In this document: positions 6,443 through 13,137 of the stretch, piece after piece | How positions within the stretch are numbered: the stretch's first letter is position 1 | Layout of the letters: every line of letters starts with the position of its first letter | DNA from: a virus | Direction: 5' to 3' (one strand) | IMG/VR virus record: IMGVR_UViG_3300010396_000030 | Span: 1-40,885 of that record | DNA: 40,885 nt | The notes under the pieces: generated by a model | The model's input: the letters and a program-made list of their open reading frames with translations, nothing else | Databases searched by the model: none | What the model was told of the DNA's origin: nothing | Translations under genes and position numbers: made by a program

Positions 6443-7152
6443 AGATCATCAATTGTGAGCAAGGCTCCGCCGACTGGTACTTCGCGCGCCTCGGCATCCC
6501 GACCGCTTCGTGCTTCGACCAGATCGTCACGCCGGCCAAAGGGCAGCTGTCGAAATCCTCGATCAAATACGCCTATCGCCTCATCTGCGAACGGCTGCTG
6601 AAAAGCCCCACCGAGACCATCGAGGGCCAGCGCTGGATGGAGCGCGGCCAGGAGCTCGAGCCGCTCGCGGTGCGGCAATACCAGTTCGTGCAAGAGGTCG
6701 AGACCTATCCCGTCGGCTTCATCACCACCGATGACGGCTCGATCGGCGCGAGCCCCGACCGGCTCGTTAAGGGCAAGGCGATCTGCCTGGAAATCAAATG
6801 CCCGGCGCCGCACACGCATCTCGCCTATCTGCTCGACGGGCGTGGGGATGCCTATCGTCCCCAGGTCCAGGGCCAGCTTTACGTCGCTGAGCTGGAGCGC
6901 GCGGATTTCTATTCGTTCCATCCGCGGATGCCGCAATGCCTTGTGCAGACGCACCGCGACGAGCCCTACATCAAGCTGCTCTCTGCCGCGCTGGACGCCT
7001 TCAACGAGCAACTGCTCGACCTGACCGAGCGCGCGCGGCGCCTCGGCGTGTTCCAGGCCTATGAGCGGATCGAGACCCCGGCCGAGCGCGAGCATGCCGA
7101 CGAGCTGCGCCAAGAGCTTGAAAACCGAATTCTCGAAAACGGGATGAACTGA
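6439..7152 (+). CDS. YqaJ/lambda-exonuclease-like PD-(D/E)XK nuclease
   Basis: A 237-residue nuclease. Motifs in order: QGSADWYFARLG near residue 8 (the usual QGSxxW-RxG entry), a WMERGQELEPLA helix, IGASPDRLV with the catalytic Asp, and LEIKCP with the E-x-K pair, then a Gln-containing helix QVQGQLYVAE. This is the complete fold of 5'-3' exonucleases of the lambda Exo family, which make the single strands used by ERF. It is coupled to both neighbours by ATGA-type overlaps. Confidence 0.9.
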   Translation: MKIINCEQGSADWYFARLGIPTASCFDQIVTPAKGQLSKSSIKYAYRLICERLLKSPTETIEGQRWMERGQELEPLAVRQYQFVQEVETYPVGFITTDDGSIGASPDRLVKGKAICLEIKCPAPHTHLAYLLDGRGDAYRPQVQGQLYVAELERADFYSFHPRMPQCLVQTHRDEPYIKLLSAALDAFNEQLLDLTERARRLGVFQAYERIETPAEREHADELRQELENRILENGMN

Positions 7153-7343
7153 TGGCCGACATGAGCTTCACCCTCGGAATGCAGATCGACATCGTGCTGC
7201 GCGAGATACATTTCCGCGAGCAGGTCTACCCGCGGCTTGTCGGCACCGGAAAGATGAAGCAGCACCAGGCCGATCTGCAACTCGCCGGCATGAAGGCCGT
7301 GCTCGAGACACTCCAAGGCCTCAAAGCGAAAGAGGCGCCGTGA
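7152..7343 (+). CDS. Hypothetical small helical protein
   Basis: A 63-residue protein starting on the last base of the exonuclease stop and ending in a GTGA overlap with the methyltransferase gene. Mostly helical (GMQIDIVLREIHFREQVYPRL then LAGMKAVLETLQGLK). Its setting suggests a recombination accessory protein; there is no sequence motif to confirm it. Confidence 0.6.
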   Translation: MADMSFTLGMQIDIVLREIHFREQVYPRLVGTGKMKQHQADLQLAGMKAVLETLQGLKAKEAP

Positions 7344-8077
7344 TCCGTCCGCTGGCAATCGATCTCTTCTGCGGCTTAGGCGGATGGTCTGACGGCCTGC
7401 TCGCAGAGGGCTGGGACGTGATCGGCTTCGATATCGAACAGCATGTCTATGGCGAGCATCGCTATCCGGCGAAACTTGTCGTGCAGAACGTTCTGACGTT
7501 GCACGGCTCTCAATTCAAGACTGCTGATCTGATCGTCGCGTCGCCTCCATGCCAGGAATATTCCTACATGGCGATGCCCGTCGAGAACGTCCGCGGCGCC
7601 CAGGAATGGGTGGGGCGAGCTCGCTGGAACTTCGGATCATTTTATCTTTGGGGCGACGTGCCGGCGCTGATGCCGATGACGTTCCGCTCGCAGAAATTTA
7701 ATCCTGACGGCACGGCGCACGGACCCGGAAGCTGGTTTGCAATAGCCGACAGCAAAAATCGCGGCGCACGCGCGATCAAGAACAACGGCGGCTCGTGGTT
7801 CAACATCGCCCACAACACGACAAGCGGGAAGGGGCAGAATCCTGATGGGCGAAAAGGCGTCCCGCACCGCACCGCTGGCCATTGGACGAATCCCGCCGAG
7901 CATGAGGGAATGAAGCATCGTGGATCGGGTGAAGTTTGGTTCGACACGGGCCCGGCATCTCTACCGAGCAAATCCCCCGCCCGCAAGATGGCCAGCGCCA
8001 TGATCGCCAAGATACCACTTCCGCTCGCGCGGCATATCGCCTGCGTGTTCAAGCCCGCAAAAGCGGAGGCCGCATGA
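7340..8077 (+). CDS. DNA (cytosine-5) methyltransferase with an internal in-frame deletion
   Basis: A 245-residue protein from GTG 7340. Motif I DLFCGLGGWSDG (residues 8-19), motif IV SPPCQEYS (68-75, Cys 71 catalytic) and motif X-like ASAMIAKIPLPLARHIAC near the end are clear. After QEYSYMAMP the sequence jumps to VENVRGAQ, motif VI. Cys 71 and Glu 82 are separated by only 10 residues, against about 37 in HhaI methylase, so strand 4/helix material between motifs IV and VI is missing, near base 7580. The frame is open, so it is a deletion, not a frameshift. The product is probably inactive or altered. Otherwise it resembles phage-borne orphan C5 enzymes. Confidence 0.8.
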   Translation: MIRPLAIDLFCGLGGWSDGLLAEGWDVIGFDIEQHVYGEHRYPAKLVVQNVLTLHGSQFKTADLIVASPPCQEYSYMAMPVENVRGAQEWVGRARWNFGSFYLWGDVPALMPMTFRSQKFNPDGTAHGPGSWFAIADSKNRGARAIKNNGGSWFNIAHNTTSGKGQNPDGRKGVPHRTAGHWTNPAEHEGMKHRGSGEVWFDTGPASLPSKSPARKMASAMIAKIPLPLARHIACVFKPAKAEAA

Positions 8078-8442
8078 CCTGGCCGATCACGCTTGAGGAG
8101 GCGGGAGAGCGGCTGCATTGGAAGCGCGGGCTGCGCGCGCTCAAGGCGCACGCCAAGCGCCACGGCATCGGACGTTGCGTCGGCCGCGGGCCCGGCGGCA
8201 TCATCCTCGACGAAGCCGACTATCAAGCCCTTTACCGGAGCCTCCCATGCCCCTCAAACTCGTCAAGCGCGGCGCCGTCTGGTATGTCCGCGGGACCGTC
8301 CGCGGCCGCTATTGCTTCGAAACTGCGGGCACATCTGAGCGATCGCAAGCCGAGGCGTACCGCGCGAAGCGGGAAGCGCAGCTTTATGAAGCAAGCATCT
8401 TCGGCGAGCGTGCTGCCATTTCCTTCGGCCGGGCGGCGCTGA
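8074..8442 (+). CDS. Putative excisionase / small DNA-binding protein overlapping the integrase gene
   Basis: A 122-residue frame from ATG 8074. The first 57 residues (ITLEEAGERLHWKRGLRALKAHAKRHG then GGIILDEADYQALYRSL) look like a winged-helix excisionase: helix-turn-helix followed by a beta-wing ending in DEADY. From base 8247 the frame overlaps the integrase gene and becomes Ser/Ala/Arg-rich, as expected of a frame sharing DNA with another gene. Position directly before the integrase supports an Xis role. Directionality function is inferred. Confidence 0.65.
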   Translation: MTWPITLEEAGERLHWKRGLRALKAHAKRHGIGRCVGRGPGGIILDEADYQALYRSLPCPSNSSSAAPSGMSAGPSAAAIASKLRAHLSDRKPRRTARSGKRSFMKQASSASVLPFPSAGRR

Positions 8443-9371
8443 ACTATCTCGACTTCGAGACGCGCAGCGAGCGGACCAAGGATTACGTCGCGCAGCTGAT
8501 CGCGCATTTCGGCGAGCGAATCGTCGGGGCGATCGACCAGGCCGCCGCGGATGAGGCGGTCGAGAGCATCACAGGGCTGGATGCCGCGGCATCGACCAAG
8601 GTCAGGATCGTCTACACGCCGCTCACCGCGATTCTGACGCATGCGGCAAAGCGCGGCTGGTGCGCCTACCCGCATTTCGACAAGCCGGAGCCGCCGCCGG
8701 GCTCGACCCGCTGGCTCGCCCCGCTCGAGGCCTTGGCGCTGATCGAGGGCGCGGCGCCGCATTTGCGGCCGATGCTGTCGTTCTTTTTCGGCGCCGGCGC
8801 GCGCGTGGCGGAAGCGCTCGATCTCGAATGGACGGACCTTCACCTCGTCGACGCCAAGGCCAGACTGCGCAACACGAAGAACGGCTTCGACCGGATCGCA
8901 CATCTCCCGCCGGTCACGGTCGCGGCGCTCGCCGAGCTGCCGCATCGCGAGGGCAAGGTGTTCCGCCGCGACGATGGCGAGTCCTACGCCGATCGCGAGC
9001 GTCTCGAAGGCGGCCAGATCAAGACGGCCTTCGCGACCGCGTGCCGCAATGCGGGCCTCCTCCGTCCGGTGCTCAATGAGAAGGGCGAGCCGATGTTGGG
9101 CGACGATGGCGAGCCGCTGCTTATACCCAGCGTCACCCCGCACGATTGCCGCCACACCTGGGCGACGTGGTTTTACGGCGTCACCAAAGACCTGTTGCTA
9201 CTGAAGGATGAGGGCGGCTGGCGCACGCTGGCGATGGTCGAGCGCTACGCGCACCTGATGCCGTCCGAGCTCGTGCCGCAGATCGGGCGGGTGTGGGGGC
9301 CGAGCCATCCGCGCATCGGCCCGCTGCCGGTTGAAGCGCCGCAAGAGAGAAAGGGCGCCGCCCGTGCCTAA
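8247..9371 (+). CDS. int: Tyrosine integrase
   Basis: A 374-residue tyrosine recombinase starting at ATG 8247. The N-terminus is a short AP2-like arm-binding region (KRGAVWYVRGTVRGRYCFETAG), then a SAM-like core-binding domain around residues 55-130, and the catalytic domain. Catalytic residues visible are Arg 186 (GARVAEAL), His 299 and Arg 302 (HDCRHTW), a GGW box near 325, and Tyr 334 (MVERYAHL). It would integrate the phage at the tRNA-Val site matched by 11790-11839. The gene is about 2.4 kb from attP rather than beside it, which is slightly unusual. Confidence 0.92.
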   Translation: MPLKLVKRGAVWYVRGTVRGRYCFETAGTSERSQAEAYRAKREAQLYEASIFGERAAISFGRAALNYLDFETRSERTKDYVAQLIAHFGERIVGAIDQAAADEAVESITGLDAAASTKVRIVYTPLTAILTHAAKRGWCAYPHFDKPEPPPGSTRWLAPLEALALIEGAAPHLRPMLSFFFGAGARVAEALDLEWTDLHLVDAKARLRNTKNGFDRIAHLPPVTVAALAELPHREGKVFRRDDGESYADRERLEGGQIKTAFATACRNAGLLRPVLNEKGEPMLGDDGEPLLIPSVTPHDCRHTWATWFYGVTKDLLLLKDEGGWRTLAMVERYAHLMPSELVPQIGRVWGPSHPRIGPLPVEAPQERKGAARA

Positions 9372-9861
9372 TACCAGCCCCACCGAAGCCGAGCGCGAGA
9401 AAGGCCAGCGCATACGGGCGCATATTGCTTCGCGCGGCTATGATCCAACTTTCGCGGAGCGAACGATAACCGCAGCCCTCGCCGCCGCTCGCGAGCAGGC
9501 GCAGGCCGAGGCCGATGCGCGCGTGATCGATATGCGGGAGGCGTGTGCGAAGCTGTGCCGAACAGGCTTTGCGAGAAGCGATGCTCACATGGGGCGCGTT
9601 CTGGAAAATGTGGCTGATGCAATAGCCGCCCTTCCCCTCCCCGGCGCCGAGCGCTGGGTGAAGCTGATGAAGTTGCCAAGCAACCTCAATGAACTCCAGG
9701 TCGCGTCCATGAGGCGGCTGCGGGAGGCGCTGAAATGGAGCCATCACACGGACATAATCGTTCGAAAGGACGGCCAAGACCTCCATTTTGAAGCCGATTA
9801 CCTGCGCGAAATGCTTGATGCAGTAGCCCTCGCCCCCTTCGGCGAGCGGGAGGGGAAATGA
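9364..9861 (+). CDS. Hypothetical protein
   Basis: A 165-residue protein. I take the GTG at 9364, which overlaps the integrase stop; an ATG at 9331 would add 11 basic residues. The sequence is helical with an Ala/Arg-rich early segment (ERTITAALAAAREQAQAEADARV) and a later part LKWSHHTDIIVRKDGQDLHFEADYLREML. No domain recognised. A 4-bp overlap couples it to the next gene. Confidence 0.6.
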   Translation: MPNTSPTEAEREKGQRIRAHIASRGYDPTFAERTITAALAAAREQAQAEADARVIDMREACAKLCRTGFARSDAHMGRVLENVADAIAALPLPGAERWVKLMKLPSNLNELQVASMRRLREALKWSHHTDIIVRKDGQDLHFEADYLREMLDAVALAPFGEREGK

Positions 9862-10211
9862 GCGCACTTTTCTTCGTCGTGTTTGCAGCCCTCGCGATTA
9901 TTGCAGTGCTTGGCTGGCTCAAAGGATACGACCAAGGCGTATCCGATACCGAAAAGCGCTGGTCGGCCGCAGTTGAGAGAGCCGAATGGGATCGGAAAGC
10001 CATGAAGCTCCTCCCCGAAGCGATGATCGAGGCGGAGCGGAGGGTGATCGAAGCAGCAACAGCATGGGTGCTCAACAGCAAGACGTGCAGCGACGAGACC
10101 GGCGAGCGCTGGCGCGAATATCGTGAGGACGACGAACAGGCGATCCACGACGCGATCAGCGATCTCATAGCCCTCGCCGCAGCGCGGGGCGCGCCAGGAG
10201 GCGGGGAATGA
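9858..10211 (+). CDS. Small membrane-anchored protein
   Basis: A 117-residue protein with one N-terminal hydrophobic segment, ALFFVVFAALAIIAVLGWL, followed by KGYDQGVSDTEKRW and an acidic helical cytoplasmic or periplasmic tail. Topology resembles i-spanin-like or anchor proteins, but it is in the early operon, not with the lysozyme gene, so a spanin role is doubtful. Coupled to both neighbours by ATGA. Confidence 0.6.
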   Translation: MSALFFVVFAALAIIAVLGWLKGYDQGVSDTEKRWSAAVERAEWDRKAMKLLPEAMIEAERRVIEAATAWVLNSKTCSDETGERWREYREDDEQAIHDAISDLIALAAARGAPGGGE

Positions 10212-10354
10212 GCGACGAGTGCAAAATCGCCGAACCGTGTTTTTTCGAGAAAAATGCACTTGATCTAAAAAGGAAAAGTCCCATAAGTGAGCCAAAATTG
10301 GGCACTTCTGCGATTTCTGAAAATCGAGCGTGCTATAATAGGGCGTCCAACTGA
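10208..10354 (+). CDS. Possible 48-residue protein in an AT-rich patch
   Basis: An open frame from the ATG overlapping the previous stop, encoding MSDECKIAEPCFFEKN and ending in CYNRASN. The start overlap favours translation, but its DNA is visibly more AT-rich than its surroundings and contains inverted repeats and a promoter, so it may be non-coding regulatory DNA. Confidence 0.35.
   Translation: MSDECKIAEPCFFEKNALDLKRKSPISEPKLGTSAISENRACYNRASN
10311..10339 (+). promoter_or_regulatory. Extended -10 promoter with overlapping inverted repeat
   Basis: TGCTATAAT at 10331-10339 is a perfect extended -10 (TGn-TATAAT), rare in this GC-rich genome. No good -35 box is present. The expected -35 area is occupied by an inverted repeat, CGATTT-CTGA-AAATCG (10311-10326), which could be an operator. 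It would drive the gene starting at 10365 and those after it. Confidence 0.6.
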
Positions 10355-10364
10355 GGAGGATGCG

Positions 10365-10991
10365 ATGTTCGTTGCGACCTATCAAGACATAAAGAAGGGC
10401 GAAGAGCTGGCGCGGAAAGCTGGCTGGGACGGAGTGGAAGGCTTCTTGGATTTCGTCCATGACGATATGCGCATGGATGTATCAAAGCGGTTCGACAAAC
10501 TCGACGATGCGGTGCGCTGGCTTCAAGAAATCGTCGCTAAGAAGAGCGTCTTTGGTTGTGGCGATATAATCGAGCTTGAGGCCGTTCCCATCGAGCGGCG
10601 CTGTGACTACTGCACGTGCCGCGGGATGCGGCCAGTGCGAGAAATCCTGGTCACTACTGACGAGATCGAACGCGAAGAGCCTCGCGACGACTGCGCCTAC
10701 GAAGAGGACATGACAACCCCTCCCGACACCAGCACAGAGGGCGTGAAGGCGCTTGCCGCGAAGCTCCATGATCTTGCACCAGTGCTTCCGGCGCCGTTCG
10801 ATACGCTTGATCCGCCCAAATGGGAGGACGTGCTTGACGCTGGAATGCGCCACAAGTCAGGCGCGAAGCCCACAGACTATCTCGGCGCGTGGTTGAAGAT
10901 TGCCCGGCTGTTTGCCTACGCAACGCATATAGTCGAGACGGTCGAACAACGCCACCGCGCCCGCGAGGCCAAGGAGACGAAGGGTGACTAA
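10365..10991 (+). CDS. Hypothetical protein with central Cys cluster
   Basis: A 208-residue protein. ATG 10365 is chosen because GAGGAGG lies just upstream and because the promoter at 10331-10339 would not transcribe any earlier start. The N-terminal half is helical (QDIKKGEELARKAGWDGVEG); the centre has CDYCTC, possibly metal binding; the C-terminal half has a Pro-rich hinge and two helices. No family recognised. Its own promoter suggests expression independent of the operon, perhaps from the prophage. Confidence 0.65.
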   Translation: MFVATYQDIKKGEELARKAGWDGVEGFLDFVHDDMRMDVSKRFDKLDDAVRWLQEIVAKKSVFGCGDIIELEAVPIERRCDYCTCRGMRPVREILVTTDEIEREEPRDDCAYEEDMTTPPDTSTEGVKALAAKLHDLAPVLPAPFDTLDPPKWEDVLDAGMRHKSGAKPTDYLGAWLKIARLFAYATHIVETVEQRHRAREAKETKGD

Positions 10992-11217
10992 CCCGACCGA
11001 TGCAGAGATCGAAGCAGTCGCGCGTGCCATGTGGGATGCTTATCGGAATCATCCAGAGAGTGGCAAGGACCATCCGACGCTTAGGGGGACGAGCTGGGAC
11101 GATCTTGCTTACCTCGCCGCAAGACATCCGCGCGCCAAAGAGATCATGGAGCTTGGGGTTATCGAGGCCCGCGCCGCGATCCTCGAGCTCGATAAGGTGA
11201 GGACGGAGGGAAAATAG
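10984..11217 (+). CDS. Hypothetical small protein
   Basis: A 77-residue protein from GTG 10984 inside the end of the preceding gene. The pattern AEIEAVARAMWDAYRNHP with DDLAYLAARHPRAKEIM resembles short helical proteins very frequent in Rhizobiales phages, in which the AxAMxxA segment is conserved; no function is known for them. Directly followed by the next small gene. Confidence 0.65.
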   Translation: MTNPTDAEIEAVARAMWDAYRNHPESGKDHPTLRGTSWDDLAYLAARHPRAKEIMELGVIEARAAILELDKVRTEGK

Positions 11218-11364
11218 ATGGCGCGCCCCAAGGGCTCCACGGGAAGGTGGCCGAGAAATCGGCTTGTTGTCAGTTCTCCCGAGCAGCGCAAGCAGGCAGT
11301 ACAAGACGCAATTTCGTTGAACCAAGCAATTGACGAGCAAAAGGAGAGCCGGCGTGAAGCGTGA
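11218..11364 (+). CDS. Hypothetical 48-residue basic protein
   Basis: A short frame starting immediately after the preceding stop (TAG then ATG). It begins MARPKGSTGRWPRNRL and ends in a helical segment QAVQDAISLNQAIDEQ. Its downstream end overlaps the next gene start and carries that gene's AAGGAG site. Coding is supported by spacing only. Confidence 0.45.
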   Translation: MARPKGSTGRWPRNRLVVSSPEQRKQAVQDAISLNQAIDEQKESRREA

Positions 11365-11596
11365 ATATGTGGTGATCGACGAAGAAGGGCATGTCTCATT
11401 CAGCGCCGCGAAAGATGCGCCCGAAAAATTCGGCACATGGAAAGCCGCCAAGAAGCGCGCCGAAGAATTGGCAGCGTGCTCGCCGGGATGCACGATCAAA
11501 ATCTACGAGCTGACAGCCGAAACAAAATGCGCCGTCGCCCCGTCAGAAACCTACCGCAAGCATCCCATTGAGCATTATACCGAACCGAAGCCATGA
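11354..11596 (+). CDS. Hypothetical small protein
   Basis: An 80-residue protein from GTG 11354 with AGGAG seven to eight bases upstream. It contains REYVVIDEEGHVSFSAAKDAPEKFG then a helix WKAAKKRAEELAACSPG, a compact beta-alpha plan. Overlaps both neighbours. No name can be given. Confidence 0.6.
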   Translation: MKREYVVIDEEGHVSFSAAKDAPEKFGTWKAAKKRAEELAACSPGCTIKIYELTAETKCAVAPSETYRKHPIEHYTEPKP

Positions 11597-11700
11597 CCGC
11601 CGACCAGGACCGCCGCGCGGCGGAGGAGTGCGCCGAGACAGTCGCCCGCAATATTCTCGGCTGCGCTTGGTCGCAAGAGCGATGGGTAGAGGATGCTTGA
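11593..11700 (+). CDS. Hypothetical 35-residue protein
   Basis: Starts at ATG 11593 in an ATGA overlap. The product is one helix (RRAAEECAETVARNILGCAW). It is the last frame before the attachment region. Marginal, supported only by overlap and composition. Confidence 0.4.
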   Translation: MTADQDRRAAEECAETVARNILGCAWSQERWVEDA

Positions 11701-11711
11701 AGGGCTATTGA

Positions 11712-11962
11712 ATCCGTGCAAAATCCGCGCAGAGGATCAAGGACATTGCGAATTTCCAAGCGTCATCAGGACGTTGGCGATGACAAGCACACCCTTCACA
11801 CGGGTGGGGTCGTAGGTTCAATCCCTACAGCGCCCACCATCTTTTCCCGCAGAAATCCGCCAGATTTCGATGGTCTTCGCCTCAAGTCAGAAATGCTATC
11901 CTGCATGAACGAAGCACGAATCTGCACGGATTTGTTCCCAAGATCGGTGCAAAATCCGCGCA
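11712..11962. repeat. ATCCGYGCA repeats flanking the attP core
   Basis: Copies at 11712-11720 and 11723-11731 (11 bp apart, one helical turn) lie left of the core; a copy at 11954-11962 and an inverted one (TGCACGGAT, 11923-11931) lie right. A longer 17-bp identity, GTGCAAAATCCGCGCAG, is shared by 11716-11732 and 11947-11963. These fit arm-type integrase sites. The same phased pair recurs at 38978-38997, away from attP. Confidence 0.6.
11790..11839 (+). other. attP: attP core: 3' half of tRNA-Val(CAC)
   Basis: The 50 bases fold as the 3' half of a tRNA: anticodon stem CACCC/GGGTG (11790-11794 with 11802-11806) around the loop TTCACAC with anticodon CAC, variable loop GGGTC, T-arm GTAGG-TTCAATC-CCTAC (11812-11828), then the acceptor strand AGCGCCC, A73 and encoded CCA (11837-11839). 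The 5' half (a GGGCGCT start and D-arm) is absent upstream. Phages integrating into a tRNA carry exactly this piece so that the host gene is rebuilt at the prophage junction. With the integrase present, this is very probably the crossover region. Confidence 0.85.
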
Positions 11963-12000
11963 GTGAACGTTCCGCCGATGTTCGCTGAAAGGAGAGCCTG

Positions 12001-12213
12001 ATGGCACGGTCGAAGGCAAAGACGAAGGCGGGAAAGCAGAAGAAGGTCCGCAAGGTCATGGACGAGTTCAAATCGGGCACGCTGCGCAGCGGCTCCAGCA
12101 AAGGCCCGCGGGTCAAGAGCCGCAAGCAGGCCGTCGCGATCGCGCTCAGCGAATCGGGGCAAGCGAAGAAGCGCGGCGCCGCGAAGAAGCGCCTCGAAGG
12201 AGTCAGCTTTTGA
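12001..12213 (+). CDS. Small basic DUF6496-like protein
   Basis: A 70-residue, very Lys/Arg-rich protein starting at 12001 behind AAAGGAG. The core VRKVMDEFKSGTLRSGSSKGP and VKSRKQAVAIALSESG follows the DUF6496 pattern (KVMHEFKxGxLxSG and SRKQAIAIALSEAG), a family of short proteins in bacteria and phages with unknown role, perhaps nucleic-acid binding. It ends in KKRLEGVSF, similar to the C-termini of the scaffold protein and of the basic protein at 20918. Confidence 0.75.
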   Translation: MARSKAKTKAGKQKKVRKVMDEFKSGTLRSGSSKGPRVKSRKQAVAIALSESGQAKKRGAAKKRLEGVSF

Positions 12214-12410
12214 CCATCCTTCAGTCCTGCGGCAATTGCCGCTACTGGATGCGCGGCGAAGATCAGTCGCAGCAGAACATTGGCATCTGTCGCCGCTGGC
12301 CGCCGACACCGTTCATCCTTGAAGCGCGCGGTGATCAGGTAAAGGTCCGATCCGAATTCCCGCCCATGAAAGACGTGGGCTGGTGCGGCGAGTGGGACGA
12401 AAGCCGATGA
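12210..12410 (+). CDS. Small zinc-ribbon-like protein
   Basis: A 66-residue protein from TTG 12210, which overlaps the preceding stop (TTGA) and has GGAG upstream. Cysteines are arranged CGNCRYW, then ICRRWPP, then WCGEW, the pattern of a widespread small phage protein with a Cys4 site and conserved Trp residues. Role unknown. The gene at 39751-40047 opens with a similar CxxCxWY unit. Confidence 0.7.
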   Translation: MTILQSCGNCRYWMRGEDQSQQNIGICRRWPPTPFILEARGDQVKVRSEFPPMKDVGWCGEWDESR

Positions 12411-12730
12411 CCGACGAGGCACCGAAGCCGAAGACCGTGCGGATCTTCACCAGCATCGTGAAGATCGACGCGGCCGGCCAGCCTCACAAACAGTTCTTCG
12501 ACATGCCGCTGCTCGATCCCGGGCGCGTTCCGCCGGTCATGACGCCGCAGGGCTGGCAGCCGCAGACGCCCTGGATGTTCTTCATGGGCAATTTCCTCCA
12601 GCACCGCGGTGTGCTGGTCGAGAATGCCTGGATCCCGGAGCGCATGGTCGAGCTGATCATCGTCGAGCCCGACGTCAACGCGCTCGATCCGAGCAGCATC
12701 GATATGTCGAACGTGGTGAAGCTGCGATAG
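12407..12730 (+). CDS. Hypothetical protein, last rightward gene
   Basis: A 107-residue protein from ATG 12407, overlapping the previous stop. The sequence (VRIFTSIVKIDAAGQPHKQFFDMPLLD, WMFFMGNFLQHRG) looks globular. The 3' part, from 12484, is antisense to a leftward gene whose frame runs through it. I consider the rightward reading the more protein-like in the overlap. Confidence 0.6.
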   Translation: MTDEAPKPKTVRIFTSIVKIDAAGQPHKQFFDMPLLDPGRVPPVMTPQGWQPQTPWMFFMGNFLQHRGVLVENAWIPERMVELIIVEPDVNALDPSSIDMSNVVKLR

Positions 12731-13137
12731 TCGGCAGCGTCGTCTTCGGGCTCGGCATCCACCGTTTCGCGATAGCGCGGCGCCGGCAGCACATCGACCG
12801 CGCCGACCTCTTTGAGCTTGCGAATCCCCACCTCGTCGAGCAGCGGGTGATTGTTGAGGTCGGAATCGTGCCGCTTGATGCGCTCCAGGATTTCCCGCAG
12901 CTTGTCGGCGTTCTCGTTCTGAATGCCGAGCTGCTTCAGCCCGATATAGGTGTTGACCACCGAGGTCGCGGCCGCGCGCTGGATGGTCAGAGAGCGCACC
13001 CATTGCCGATGATGGCGCGGCACTCGCGTTTTTATGATGTCGTGAAACGCGATCAGCGCCTTCGGCACCAACACCTGCTCGTAGAAGCCGAGCGGGTCCT
13101 TGAACGGATCGACCTTGTAGACCTTCTTGCGGGGCAT
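12484..13137 (-). CDS. Hypothetical late protein, 3' end antisense to the rightward operon
   Basis: A 217-residue frame from ATG 13137, coupled by ATGA to the ATP-grasp gene. The first 135 or so residues are convincing: VDPFKDPLGFYEQVLVPKALIAFHD, WVRSLTIQRAAATSVVNTYIG and a charged helical region. After DDAADYRSF (about base 12730) the frame enters DNA coding for the opposite gene and becomes Ser/Thr/Arg-rich. The natural gene probably ended near 12.73 kb and lost its stop when the two units were joined. Function unknown; position suggests a virion or ejection protein. Confidence 0.55.
   Translation of the reverse strand: MPRKKVYKVDPFKDPLGFYEQVLVPKALIAFHDIIKTRVPRHHRQWVRSLTIQRAAATSVVNTYIGLKQLGIQNENADKLREILERIKRHDSDLNNHPLLDEVGIRKLKEVGAVDVLPAPRYRETVDAEPEDDAADYRSFTTFDISMLLGSSALTSGSTMISSTMRSGIQAFSTSTPRCWRKLPMKNIQGVCGCQPCGVMTGGTRPGSSSGMSKNCL

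Larger units (their letters stand above)
11701..12000. other. Attachment region without genes (attP plus arms)
   Basis: About 300 bp with no convincing reading frame. It holds the tRNA-identical core at 11790-11839, copies of ATCCGYGCA on both sides, and an inverted repeat GAAATC-CGCCA-GATTTC at 11852-11868. The arrangement of a core flanked by repeated short motifs matches the P and P' arms of a lambda-type attP. Confidence 0.7.

Noticed and set aside
8118-8246. Longer integrase start upstream of 8247
   Set aside because: The extra residues are an Arg/Ala-rich shadow of the excisionase-like gene; the MPLKLVKRG start is typical of the family.
11761-11839. A complete tRNA-Val gene
   Set aside because: Anticodon arm, T-arm and 3' acceptor strand are perfect, but the preceding 40 bases contain neither a GGGCGCT 5' strand nor a D-arm. 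It is the attP half only.
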